Positions 1-8,353 of a DNA stretch of 44,447 nucleotides are shown here, piece after piece. This DNA comes from Prevotellaceae bacterium UBA6858. Its GTDB lineage: Bacteria; Bacteroidota; Bacteroidia; Bacteroidales; Bacteroidaceae. The notes under the pieces are model-generated. The model was not told the DNA's origin and searched no databases. It was given only the letters and a program-made list of their open reading frames with translations. Made by a program: the position numbers and the translations under genes. Positions within the stretch are counted from its first letter, which is position 1. Each line of letters begins with the position of its first letter. The stretch covers positions 348 to 44,794 of the forward strand of contig DKDC01000006.1 in NCBI GenBank assembly GCA_002451695.1, read 5' to 3'.

Positions 1-629
1 CGATTACCGCCACTGTGCCAATCACCTCCACCCTTGTGCGCCGCGAGGAGGGGCTTGAGGTTTATGCGTGTTCGGGAACGCCGGTGGATTGTGTCAAGCT
101 CGCCCTCCACGCCCTTGTGCCGCGTGAGCCCGACCTCGTGGTGAGCGGAATAAACCACGGCGACAACGCCTCGATAAACGTGCACTATTCCGGCACTCTC
201 GGCGCGGCAATCGAGGGGGCTTTGCACGGACTGAAGAGCGTGGCGTTCTCATCGTGCGACCACAATCCCCAGGCCAATCTCGCGCCTTTGCGCCCATACG
301 TTGAGGATGTGGTAAAGGCCGCCCTCGCCAACGAAATGCCGCCGCTCACCTGCCTTAACGTGAACTTCCCCGCGCTGCAGGAGTTCAGGGGCGTGAGGAT
401 TTGCCGCATGGGACACTGCCGCTGGATTAACGAGTTTGAGAAGTGCGAAATTCCCGGGCGAGGCACTTTCTACTTCCTCACGGGAAATTACACCGACACC
501 GACCCCGGGGCGAAAGACACCGACAGCCACGCGCTTACCGAGGGATATGTGGCGGTTACACCGACGACCCTTGACGTAACTTCAAGCGAATTGTTCAACG
601 GCGTCAAAGGCTGGGGGATAGAGCGATGA
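1..629 (+). CDS. surE: 5'/3'-nucleotidase SurE (5' end cut by window)
   Basis: SurE is a metal-dependent phosphatase that dephosphorylates nucleoside 5'- and 3'-monophosphates in the cytoplasm. The reading frame is open from base 3 (I-T-A-T-V-P-I-T), and the N-terminal residues, including the usual N-D-D metal motif, lie outside the window, so the GTG at 15 is not a true start. Visible family motifs are CSGTPVDCVKLAL and SGINHGDNASINVHYSGT, which carry the conserved serine and asparagine of the active site. The C-terminal part (TDTDPGAKDTDSHALTEGYV) is also typical of the family. Its stop overlaps the lpxB start by four bases (ATGA), so the two are probably translationally coupled. Identification is firm; only the left boundary is unknown. 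Confidence 0.95.
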   Translation, partial: ITATVPITSTLVRREEGLEVYACSGTPVDCVKLALHALVPREPDLVVSGINHGDNASINVHYSGTLGAAIEGALHGLKSVAFSSCDHNPQANLAPLRPYVEDVVKAALANEMPPLTCLNVNFPALQEFRGVRICRMGHCRWINEFEKCEIPGRGTFYFLTGNYTDTDPGAKDTDSHALTEGYVAVTPTTLDVTSSELFNGVKGWGIER

Positions 630-1801
630 AATATTTTATCATAGCCGGTGAGGCGAGCGGCGACCTTCATGCCGCCAATCTTGTAAGGGCGTTGCGCGAA
701 CATGACAGCGATGCCTGCTTTTACGCCTATGGCGGCGAGCTTATGGAGGCTGCCGGAGCAAAGATGCTGCGCTATTACCGCGACATCGCATATATGGGGG
801 TGGTGAGCGTGGCGATGCACGCCGGCACAATTCTCCGCGCCATGGCAAGGTGCAGGAGGGAGATTTTGGAGATTAACCCCGATGTGGTTATTCTTGTGGA
901 CTATCCGGGCTTCAACCTCGCTATTGCGAAATATGTCAAGACTAAAACCTCCATTCCCGTGTATTACTATATCGCCCCGAAAATATGGGCGTGGAAGGAG
1001 AGCCGCATAAAGCTTTTGAAGGCATACGTTGACGAGATATTCTCCATACTTCCTTTCGAGACGGAGTTTTTCAGGCAGCGCGGCGTTTACGTGCATTATG
1101 TGGGCAATCCCACAGTTGACGAGGTGGATGATTACCGCCGCCTGCATTACGCCGATTTGCCGGAGGAGTTTGCCGCGCAGAACGGCTTGAACCCCGCAAG
1201 GAAGATTGTCGCCGTCCTTGCCGGCAGCCGCAAGCAGGAGATAAACTACAACCTGCGGCGTATGCTCGTTGCCGCACGTCCTTTGGCCAAGAGGGGCTAC
1301 CAGCTTGTTGTGGCGGGTGCGCCGAATATAGACGACAATATATATATGCGTAACATCCCGGCCTCGATGCTCGAAAACGGCGAGGTGGGAATCGTGTCGT
1401 GCAAAACCTACGCCTTGCTCGGCTTTGCCGCGTCCGCCCTTGTAACCTCCGGCACTGCCACGCTAGAAACCGCCCTGTTCAAAGTCCCGCAAGTGGTGTG
1501 CTACTACATTCCTATGGGCAGGGTTGTTTCGTTTTTGAGGAAAAAGCTGCTCAAGGTAAAGTATATATCGCTTGTGAACCTTATCGCCGGGCGCGAAATA
1601 GTCAGGGAACTTGTCGCCGACGGCATGACAGTCGGCAATGTGCGTGCGGAATTGGAGAGGATAACCCTTGACGACGCCAGCCGCGCCGGAATGCTTGAGG
1701 GCTATGAGGATCTTGCCGGCATATTGGGTGGCGTGGGTGCTTCGGCACGCGCCGCACAGGGAATCACGGCTTGTCTGCAAAAGAGAATGGAAGCCCGCTG
1801 A
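626..1801 (+). CDS. lpxB: lipid-A-disaccharide synthase LpxB
   Basis: LpxB joins UDP-2,3-diacylglucosamine to 2,3-diacylglucosamine 1-phosphate to make the lipid A disaccharide on the cytoplasmic face of the inner membrane (GT19 family). The protein has 391 residues, close to the usual 380-390. It begins MKYFIIAGEASGDLHA, the classic LpxB opening. Further signatures are IAPKIWAWKESR, LAGSRKQEI (about residue 198) and SGTATLETAL (about residue 274), which line the nucleotide-sugar site. The ATG overlaps the surE stop as ATGA, which fixes the start. No separate terminator is seen before a repeat element about 160 bases downstream, whose hairpin plus T-run may end the transcript. Confidence 0.97.
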   Translation: MKYFIIAGEASGDLHAANLVRALREHDSDACFYAYGGELMEAAGAKMLRYYRDIAYMGVVSVAMHAGTILRAMARCRREILEINPDVVILVDYPGFNLAIAKYVKTKTSIPVYYYIAPKIWAWKESRIKLLKAYVDEIFSILPFETEFFRQRGVYVHYVGNPTVDEVDDYRRLHYADLPEEFAAQNGLNPARKIVAVLAGSRKQEINYNLRRMLVAARPLAKRGYQLVVAGAPNIDDNIYMRNIPASMLENGEVGIVSCKTYALLGFAASALVTSGTATLETALFKVPQVVCYYIPMGRVVSFLRKKLLKVKYISLVNLIAGREIVRELVADGMTVGNVRAELERITLDDASRAGMLEGYEDLAGILGGVGASARAAQGITACLQKRMEAR

Positions 1802-1961
1802 CGCAGCCGTCCCGCTCACCGTGTTGTGTGGCTCACGCGCAGTGCTGCTCTGTGAAAATATTGTTTAATCAATAAATTATATTGCCGAATGGACTATTGC
1901 ATAAGCCCGAAGTGGGCGGATTTTGCAATTTGACTGCGTTATTTTGCGTGTTTCATGGATA

Positions 1962-2160
1962 CGCTTCATGCGGTGTCGTGCAGGGCGTATGCAATACGCC
2001 ACTACAATTTATCGCGAAACCATAATCGCTCATCCTTTCCCCAACACCCCCAAAACTGCATGGGACATGGAAAAAACTACGTCCTATGCAGGGAAAATTA
2101 TGTCTGATATAATTCAAACTACATCAGACCTTTTTTAGCCAATTACAAATACCTGTAAAA
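1962..2160 (-). repeat. dispersed intergenic repeat, copy A
   Basis: Read on the minus strand this is a nearly complete copy of a repeat also found at 7981, 13691, 16592, 32327 and 44395. In order it holds an A-rich entry, the hairpin core (2102-2129, GTCTGATATA...ATCAGAC on the plus strand), two roughly 21-base subrepeats around ACGTAGTTTTTTCC and ATGCAGTTTT, the shared stretch GGAAAGGATGAGCGATTATG, and a palindrome GGCGTATTGCATACGCC. On the plus strand the hairpin is followed by six T (2131-2136), so it could terminate the surE-lpxB transcript. The rest of the 536-base gap between lpxB and porX shows no gene. Confidence 0.85.
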
Positions 2161-2337
2161 CAATAACTTATGTAGGCGGGATGGAATTTGGTAAAACTCT
2201 GCAAACCAGCGCGTTGCATTTTTCAGGACAAACCAAGGCTCTGCGGAGGTTTTGGCGTTTGCGGAAAATAAACCCGGTGGCAAAGGGTGAAGTACCGCCA
2301 AAAATCGCTATATTCGCACACAGAAATATACCTGTCA

Positions 2338-3888
2338 ATGCAAAACGGCAAACTTCTTTGGGTGGACGATGAGATAGACCTGCTGCGCGCCCACATAATC
2401 TTTCTTGAAAACAAGGGCTACAGCGTGGACACGGCGACAAACGGCGTGGACGCGCTGGAGATGTGCGAGCGCGGCGGTTATGACCTTATTATGCTCGACG
2501 AGAATATGCCGGGGCTTAGCGGGCTCGAGGTGCTGACGCGCATAAAGGAGGCTCTGCCCGCCACTCCCGTGGTGATGGTTACGAAGAGCGAGGAGGAGGA
2601 CATCATGAACCAGGCCGTGGGGCAGAAGATAGCAGATTACCTTATAAAGCCCGTGAACCCGAACCAGATATTGCTCGCGCTGAAAAAAAACATACACAAG
2701 CGCGAGATTGTTGACGAGGTTACGCTCACCGGCTATCGGCAGGAGTTTGGCAGGATTAGTGCGCAGATAAGCGACTCCATGTCGCCCGACGACTGGATGG
2801 AGGTTTACCGCAAGCTTGTGTATTGGGAGCTTGAGCTGCAGGACACCGGCGGGGCGATGGACGAGGTGCTGCGTATGCAGAAGGAGGAGGCGGATGTGGC
2901 GTTCGCCAAGTTCGTGAGAAAGAACTATATGTCATGGATAGGCAATCCCGACAAACGCCCCATGATGAGCAACGACCTGTTCCGGAAAAGGGTTTTCCCG
3001 CTTTTGGACAGGGGCGAAAAGGTGTTCATGATAGTGTTCGACAACCTCAGATATGACCAGTGGCGGATTTTGAGCCGCGACATAGCCGGTTTGTTCTCAT
3101 CGGACGAGGAACTTTACTTCAGCATCCTGCCCACAGCCACGCAGTATGCCCGCAACGCCATTTTCGCGGGTCTCATGCCCTTGCAGATAGAGGAGATATT
3201 CCCCGGGCTTTGGGTGGATGAGAGTGAGGACGAGGGAAAGAACCTTAAGGAGAAAGAACTTATAGCAACGCAGCTTGCAAGATTCCGCCGCAAGAACAGC
3301 TTTTCCTACAGCAAGGTGAACGATTCGCAGGCGGCGGACAAACTGCTCTCGCAGTTTTCGCAGCTCGAAAGGAACGACTTGAACGTGCTTGTGGTTAATT
3401 TCATCGACATCCTTTCCCACGCCCGCACGGAGCAGAAAACCGTAAGGGAACTCGCGGCTGACGAGGCGGCATACCGCAGCATAACGCTCTCGTGGTTCAG
3501 GCACAGCGCGATGAAGGAGCTTTTCGGGAAACTTTCCGACAAGGGCTTCACCGTTGTCGTTACCACCGACCACGGAAGCATCCGCGTGGGGCAGCCGTCA
3601 AAGGTTGTGGGCGACAGGGAGGTGAACACCAACTTGCGCTACAAGCTCGGGAAAAACCTGAAGTACAACGGCAAGGAAGTTTTCGACGTGCGCCGCCCGT
3701 CAGAGGCGGGACTGCCTTCGCCAAACCTCTCGACTTCCTACATCTTTGCCACAGGCAGCAGGTTTTTCGCCTATCCCAACGATTTCAACCATTATGCGCG
3801 ATACTACACCAACACGTTCCAGCACGGCGGCATATCTATGGAGGAGATGATAGTGCCTTTTGTAACCCTCCGCCCCAAACGCCGCTGA
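2338..3888 (+). CDS. porX: PorX, response regulator with PglZ domain (type IX secretion control)
   Basis: PorX is the receiver-type regulator that, with sensor PorY, controls type IX secretion genes in Bacteroidota. The protein has 516 residues. Residues 1-120 are a receiver domain: acidic pair in LLWVDDEIDLL, phospho-acceptor Asp54 in IMLDENMPGLSG, and Lys83 in MVTKSEEE. The remainder is a PglZ/alkaline-phosphatase-like domain with metal-ligand motifs VFDNLRYDQ (about D235) and TTDHGS (D411-H412). The open frame reaches back to 2287, but the family starts just before the LLWVDDE strand, so the ATG at 2338 is preferred. A TATATTCG sequence about 25 bases upstream is one base off the TAnnTTTG promoter element. 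The T9SS substrate at 9674 gives a functional partner in the same window. Confidence 0.93.
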   Translation: MQNGKLLWVDDEIDLLRAHIIFLENKGYSVDTATNGVDALEMCERGGYDLIMLDENMPGLSGLEVLTRIKEALPATPVVMVTKSEEEDIMNQAVGQKIADYLIKPVNPNQILLALKKNIHKREIVDEVTLTGYRQEFGRISAQISDSMSPDDWMEVYRKLVYWELELQDTGGAMDEVLRMQKEEADVAFAKFVRKNYMSWIGNPDKRPMMSNDLFRKRVFPLLDRGEKVFMIVFDNLRYDQWRILSRDIAGLFSSDEELYFSILPTATQYARNAIFAGLMPLQIEEIFPGLWVDESEDEGKNLKEKELIATQLARFRRKNSFSYSKVNDSQAADKLLSQFSQLERNDLNVLVVNFIDILSHARTEQKTVRELAADEAAYRSITLSWFRHSAMKELFGKLSDKGFTVVVTTDHGSIRVGQPSKVVGDREVNTNLRYKLGKNLKYNGKEVFDVRRPSEAGLPSPNLSTSYIFATGSRFFAYPNDFNHYARYYTNTFQHGGISMEEMIVPFVTLRPKRR

Positions 3889-3922
3889 ACGCATGGCGCA
3901 GAAACAATAAAGGAAAAAGAAA

Positions 3923-4342
3923 ATGGAAATAAGAATACCCGATTTGAACAGCATTGAGGCGGCAGCCGGGCAGTTTGTGGAGAACATGGGCGACCGCAAA
4001 ATATTCGCCTTTTACGGCAAAATGGGAGCCGGCAAAACCACGTTCATACGCGCCGTGTGCCGCAAGCTCGGAGTGGAGGAGGAAGTTACTTCCCCGTCGT
4101 TTGCCATAGTGAACGAGTACAAAAGCGAGACCTCCGGGGGAAGCATATTCCATTTTGATTTCTACCGCATAAAGAGAATAGAGGAGGTTTACGACCTTGG
4201 CTACGAGGATTACTTTTATGGCGGCGGAATTAACTTTTTGGAGTGGCCCGAGCTTGTGGAGCCGCTGCTTCCCGACGAGACCGTGAGAGTGGAGATTTCT
4301 GGGAATGCGGACGGAAGCAGGACTGTGAAGGTGGACGACTGA
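3923..4342 (+). CDS. tsaE: tRNA threonylcarbamoyladenosine biosynthesis ATPase TsaE
   Basis: TsaE (YjeE) is the small P-loop ATPase that works with TsaB and TsaD to add threonylcarbamoyl to A37 of ANN-decoding tRNAs. The protein has 139 residues, normal for the family. It has a Walker A at about residues 32-40 (GKMGAGKTT), SPSFAIVNEY, the HFDFYR motif and LEWPELVEPLLP, all family hallmarks. A purine-rich ribosome site (AAAGGAAAAAG) precedes the ATG. It lies 34 bases after porX and is probably co-transcribed with it. Confidence 0.95.
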   Translation: MEIRIPDLNSIEAAAGQFVENMGDRKIFAFYGKMGAGKTTFIRAVCRKLGVEEEVTSPSFAIVNEYKSETSGGSIFHFDFYRIKRIEEVYDLGYEDYFYGGGINFLEWPELVEPLLPDETVRVEISGNADGSRTVKVDD

Positions 4343-4421
4343 CATCTGCGGAGCGGCTTGCCGTTGCCTGTAAAAAGGGACTTAACCGCAGAATGTTCAC
4401 GCGTAATTGAAAAACTTTCCG

Positions 4422-4429
4422 TAAGTTTG
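4422..4429 (+). promoter_or_regulatory. candidate promoter -7 element for frr
   Basis: TAAGTTTG matches the Bacteroidales TAnnTTTG element and is followed by C. Transcription would start near 4436, about 25 bases before the frr ATG. No good TTTG box is seen 19-21 bases upstream, so this is supported by one element only. Confidence 0.45.
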
Positions 4430-4460
4430 CAAATAAGTTAAATTGAAAAATCCTGATATA

Positions 4461-5021
4461 ATGTTTGATGTTAAGCAATGTCTCAACGACAGCGAGAAAA
4501 AGATGTCCCAGGCTGTAAAGCACCTTGAGGAAACCTTGGCGCGCATTCGCGCAGGAAAGGCGAATGTTGAAATCCTCGACGAGGTTAGGGTGGAGAGCTA
4601 CGGCACCATGATGCCCCTGAACCAGGTTTCGGCAATCACCACGCCCGATGCGCGCACCATAGCAATAAAGCCGTGGGACAAGAGCATGATGCGCCCCATT
4701 GAAAAGGCGATTATAAACTCGAATGTCGGAATTATGCCCGACAACAACGGCGAGATAATACGCCTCACAATTCCGCCACTTACTGAGGAACGCCGCAAGG
4801 AGCTTGCAAAGCAATGCAACAAGGAGGGCGAGACTGCCAAGGTGAGCATACGCAATGTGCGCCGCGAGACCATAGACAAACTCAAGAAGTCTGTGAAGGA
4901 CGGAGTGAGCGAGGACAACGAAAAGGATGCGGAGCAGACTTTACAGAAGGTGCATGACAAATACATTAAGCTGGTTGACGAACTTCTTGCAATAAAGAAC
5001 AAGGAGATAATGACCGTCTGA
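4461..5021 (+). CDS. frr: ribosome recycling factor
   Basis: RRF splits the post-termination ribosome together with EF-G. The ATG at 4461 gives 186 residues, the family's standard length; an upstream in-frame TTG at 4443 would add six residues and is not needed. Family signatures are LARIRAGKANVEILD near the N-terminus, ITTPDARTIAIKPWD, IRLTIPPLTEERRKEL and the C-terminal alternating-charge helix (EDNEKDAEQTLQKVHDKYI). rsgA starts only four bases after the stop, so two ribosome-related genes form a tight pair. Confidence 0.97.
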   Translation: MFDVKQCLNDSEKKMSQAVKHLEETLARIRAGKANVEILDEVRVESYGTMMPLNQVSAITTPDARTIAIKPWDKSMMRPIEKAIINSNVGIMPDNNGEIIRLTIPPLTEERRKELAKQCNKEGETAKVSIRNVRRETIDKLKKSVKDGVSEDNEKDAEQTLQKVHDKYIKLVDELLAIKNKEIMTV

Positions 5022-5025
5022 GCTT

Positions 5026-5955
5026 ATGCAGGGAACGGTTATCCGCACCGCCGGAAGCTCCTGCCTTGTGCGCACGGCCGATGGTGGCGATGTGGAATGC
5101 ACTGTGCGCGGAAAATTCCGCCTCAAGGGCATCCGCACCACCAACCCCGTGGCTGTGGGCGACAGGGTGGAGGTAACCGTGTCGCCCGAAGGGGGCGGCA
5201 TGATTGTGGGTTTGGAGGACAGAAAGAACTACATAATACGCAAGTCCACAAATCTTTCAAAGCAGAGCCAGATTCTCGGGGCGAACATCGACATGGTTTT
5301 GCTTTTTGTAACAGTAGCGCGTCCAGAAACGCTCACCACTTTCATCGACCGCTTCATAGCCTCGGCGGAAGCCTATGGCGTGGACGTGGTGCTGGCTTTC
5401 AGCAAAACCGACATATACACCCCGCAGGAAACCGAAAGGATGAACGCCCTCGCCGGCTTGTACGAGGGCATCGGCTACCGCACGGTGAAGTTTTGCGCCC
5501 TCAATGGCGCACCCGCCAATGTGCTTGAAGTTTTGAAGGGCAAGATTACGCTCATAGCCGGAAACTCCGGCACGGGAAAGTCAACGTTTGTAAACGCCAT
5601 TGTCCCCGGTGCGGGGGCGCGCACTTCGGAAATTTCCGAAAGCCATCTTACAGGCATGCACACCACAACCGACAGCCGGATGTATTTCCTGCCACAGGGC
5701 GGGGCGGTGATAGATGTGCCGGGCATAAAGGGCTTCGGAACTTTCAACATGAGGCGCGAGGAGGTGAGCCATTACTTCCGCGAACTTTTCAGCATAGGCA
5801 GGGAATGCCGCTTTGGCAACTGCACGCATACCGGCGAGCCGGGCTGTGCGGTGAAGAAGGCTTTGGAGGAGGGCAGGGTGGCGCGTTCGCGCTACGCTTC
5901 CTATCTCAGTATGCTCGAAGACGGCGAGGAGGCAAAGTACCGCGAGGCGTATTAG
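5026..5955 (+). CDS. rsgA: ribosome small subunit-dependent GTPase RsgA
   Basis: RsgA is a circularly permuted GTPase that checks late maturation of the 30S subunit. The 309-residue protein shows an N-terminal OB fold (to about residue 70). The G motifs then come in permuted order: G4 FSKTD (about residue 125), G1 GNSGTGKST (about 179-187) and G3 DVPG (about 230). The C-terminal zinc knuckle is C261-x4-C266-x-H268-x5-C274. The ATG follows frr by four bases, which supports co-translation. All catalytic and metal residues look intact. Confidence 0.97.
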   Translation: MQGTVIRTAGSSCLVRTADGGDVECTVRGKFRLKGIRTTNPVAVGDRVEVTVSPEGGGMIVGLEDRKNYIIRKSTNLSKQSQILGANIDMVLLFVTVARPETLTTFIDRFIASAEAYGVDVVLAFSKTDIYTPQETERMNALAGLYEGIGYRTVKFCALNGAPANVLEVLKGKITLIAGNSGTGKSTFVNAIVPGAGARTSEISESHLTGMHTTTDSRMYFLPQGGAVIDVPGIKGFGTFNMRREEVSHYFRELFSIGRECRFGNCTHTGEPGCAVKKALEEGRVARSRYASYLSMLEDGEEAKYREAY

Positions 5956-5993
5956 CACCATTGCAATGACAAACAGACATAAATAACCGAAAA

Positions 5994-7841
5994 ATGAAAA
6001 CGAGAATAATATTCGCCGCCGCGCTTGCGCTTGCAGCCGGGATTAGCGCCCATGCGGCATCCAAAACCCCTGTTGTGAAAAGCGTGAGGATTACAGGACA
6101 TCCGGGCATGGTTATAGACCGCGTTGTCTCGGAGCGCATCATGAAAGAGGACGTGAAGATGCTTGTGGACGTGTTCGCCACAAAAAAGGAGGCGTCGGCA
6201 TGGCAGTCGGAGTTTTGGGGGAAGTGGGCGTTGGGCGCGTGTGCGCTTTACGAGTACAACCATGACGCGGCTTTGTACGAACGCATAAGGAAATCGGCGG
6301 AAGACTTGATGAAGCTCCAGGAAAAGAGCGGGTACATCGGAAACTACTCCCCCGAAAGGCAGCTCAAGGAGTGGGACATCTGGGGGCGCAAATACGTTAT
6401 CCTCGGACTGCTTTCGTGGTATGACATATCGAAGGACAAGAAGGCTGTTGCGGCGGCTTGCCGGCAGCTCGACTTCCTCACGGCGCAGCTCAAGGAGAAG
6501 AACCTATCGCTTGTGGAGACGGGCAACTATCGCGGTATGCCGAGCGCTTCGATACTCAATGCCGTGGTGAAACTATACAACATAACCGGCAACAAGAAAT
6601 ACCTGCAACTCTCCGAAAGCATCGCGGGTGAGATAGAGTCCCCCAAAGGCCCGCAGATACTGTCGAAAACCTTGCAGGGAATACCCATGGCAAACCGCTT
6701 CCCCCACGAAGGTTCGTGGTACAACTATTCAAACGGGCAGAAAGCCTATGAAATGATGTCGTGCCTTCAAGGAATGCTCGACCTATACCGCGTGAACGGA
6801 GACAAGAGGCTTCTTGACGGTGTTGGCAAGGCTGTGGACATGATTATCGCGCAGGAGATAAACATAACAGGCTCCGGGAGCGCGAGGGAGTGCTGGTATG
6901 GCGGTGAGCGCGTGCAGACACGCCCGGCGATATACGAAAACGAGACCTGCGTAACGGTTACGTGGCTCAACCTCCTGCGCCGTATGCTGCTCATAAGCGG
7001 CGACGCACGTTATGCCGACCTTATGGAACAGGCAATATATAATGCCCTGTTCGCCTCGCTTAAGGGCGACGCGTCGCAGATAGACAAATACACCCCGCTC
7101 GAGGGCGAGCGCACAAGGGGCGAGGATCAGTGCGGCCTGCCGATAAACTGCTGCAACGCCAACGGCCCGCGTGGGTTTGCCGCCATTCCGCAGACAATAT
7201 ATAATGTGGGCGATGGCAAGGTGGACGTAAATTTCTATATGCCTTCCGAGGCGGTGGTTTCCCTCGGAGGCAAGGCCGGTGATGTGGCAATCGCGCAGAG
7301 CGGCGACTATCCGCGCACCGACGAGATGGAAATCAAGGTAACTCCCAAGGCTTCCGCAGAATTTGCCCTGCGTCTGCGCATCCCCTCGTGGGGGAAAGGC
7401 ACGCTCGTGAGCGTGAACGACGCAAAGGCGGAAGGGGCTGTGGAGAAAGGCTACCTGACACTAAACCGCAAATGGAATGCCGGCGATGTGGTGAAAATCA
7501 AGTTTGATATGCCGGCGCGGCTTGTCAAGAAGAACGATTGCGATGCCATTGTGCGCGGGCCTATAGTGCTTGCACGCGACAGCCGCTTCAACGGCGGCGA
7601 CATTGACGAGGTTGTGAACATACCCAACAATAACGGAATTGTGGATGTAAAGCCGTCTGCAGCCCCCGGATGGGCGTGGATGAGCTTCAAAATCCCCGTA
7701 ATTCTCGGCGTGGACTATATAGACTACGGCAAGCCTGTGGAGGTGGATTTCTGCGACTTTGCATCGGCGGGAAACTCGTGGAAGCACGGCGAGCGCTATC
7801 GCGTGTGGCTTCCCGAGGCTTACGACAACGAGACAAAATAA
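5994..7841 (+). CDS. secreted GH127/DUF1680 family glycosidase (beta-L-arabinofuranosidase-like)
   Basis: The 615-residue protein starts with a signal peptide (MKTRIIFAAALALAAG, AHA cleavage region), so it works in the periplasm or outside. Its body is a DUF1680-type six-hairpin barrel followed by beta-sandwich domains. The zinc/catalytic signature of GH127 is present: E317-T-C319 (NETCVTVTWLNLL) and the paired cysteines C386-C387 (LPINCCNANGPRG). The characterised relative HypBA1 is a retaining beta-L-arabinofuranosidase, but DUF1680 proteins vary and substrate cannot be read from sequence. It begins 38 bases after rsgA and is followed by a strong terminator at 7877. A shorter GH127-like protein lies at 40302-41402. 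Confidence 0.88.
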   Translation: MKTRIIFAAALALAAGISAHAASKTPVVKSVRITGHPGMVIDRVVSERIMKEDVKMLVDVFATKKEASAWQSEFWGKWALGACALYEYNHDAALYERIRKSAEDLMKLQEKSGYIGNYSPERQLKEWDIWGRKYVILGLLSWYDISKDKKAVAAACRQLDFLTAQLKEKNLSLVETGNYRGMPSASILNAVVKLYNITGNKKYLQLSESIAGEIESPKGPQILSKTLQGIPMANRFPHEGSWYNYSNGQKAYEMMSCLQGMLDLYRVNGDKRLLDGVGKAVDMIIAQEINITGSGSARECWYGGERVQTRPAIYENETCVTVTWLNLLRRMLLISGDARYADLMEQAIYNALFASLKGDASQIDKYTPLEGERTRGEDQCGLPINCCNANGPRGFAAIPQTIYNVGDGKVDVNFYMPSEAVVSLGGKAGDVAIAQSGDYPRTDEMEIKVTPKASAEFALRLRIPSWGKGTLVSVNDAKAEGAVEKGYLTLNRKWNAGDVVKIKFDMPARLVKKNDCDAIVRGPIVLARDSRFNGGDIDEVVNIPNNNGIVDVKPSAAPGWAWMSFKIPVILGVDYIDYGKPVEVDFCDFASAGNSWKHGERYRVWLPEAYDNETK

Positions 7842-7876
7842 CGGCACAGTTACATACAGTCGCGTTTTGTAATCAT

Positions 7877-7917
7877 AACGGTCCGTATGCGGCACAAAGC
7901 CCGTACGAACCGTTTTT
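7877..7917 (+). terminator. Rho-independent terminator after the GH127 gene
   Basis: Inverted arms AACGGTCCGTATGCGG and CCCGTACGAACCGTT form a long stem with two mismatches around ATGCGG/AAGCCC. A T-run follows (TTTTTGTTT). It lies 35 bases past the GH127 stop. Confidence 0.8.
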
Positions 7918-7980
7918 GTTTAACTTGTTGAAAGCCAATAAATAAATAGTGATGCGGATTTGTCTGGCAACGTTGTGGTT

Positions 7981-8180
7981 TTCAGTGTGTTGCAAATGGG
8001 CGAAAAAAGGTCTGATGTAGTTTGGATTACATCAGACATAATTTTTCCTGCATAGGACGTAGTTTTTCCTGCATCCGATGTAGTTTTTCGGGCTGTTTGG
8101 GAAAGGATGAGCGATTATGGTTTTGCGCCGTTTGTATGGGCGTATGGCATACGCCCTGTACACCATCGCCAAAACCGCAT
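7981..8180 (+). repeat. dispersed intergenic repeat, copy B (best preserved)
   Basis: This copy shows the family layout clearly: GTTGCAAATGGGCGAAAAAA, then a perfect 10-base-pair hairpin (8010-8019 with 8028-8037, GTCTGATGTA/TACATCAGAC, 8-base loop) with T-runs on both strands. Next come two 21-base subrepeats (GGACGTAGTTTTTCCTGCA and CGATGTAGTTTTTC), GGAAAGGATGAGCGATTATG, and the palindrome GGGCGTATGGCATACGCCC. It sits between the convergent GH127 and LuxR-type genes. No coding potential is seen in 7918-8353. Confidence 0.88.
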
Positions 8181-8353
8181 CGCCAACCACCGCCATAGCA
8201 TTGCCAAGCGGCGCAATTCGGACGTATGCCATGTGTCCCTAAGGAGGGTCAAATCATTGGTTTATTATATGATTGCATATTACATGCCGGTGTATGTGGC
8301 AAACCCTTGCGAAAGTGCAAGTTTTTGATTGAAAGCCCTTTTGCGCTTATCCC

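Noticed and set aside
4443..4460. TTG-started six-residue extension of RRF
   Set aside because: The ATG at 4461 gives the standard family length and beginning.
8038..8090. CRISPR array reading of the 21-base subrepeats
   Set aside because: Only two or three units, no spacers of constant length, no cas genes; they are internal to a dispersed repeat.
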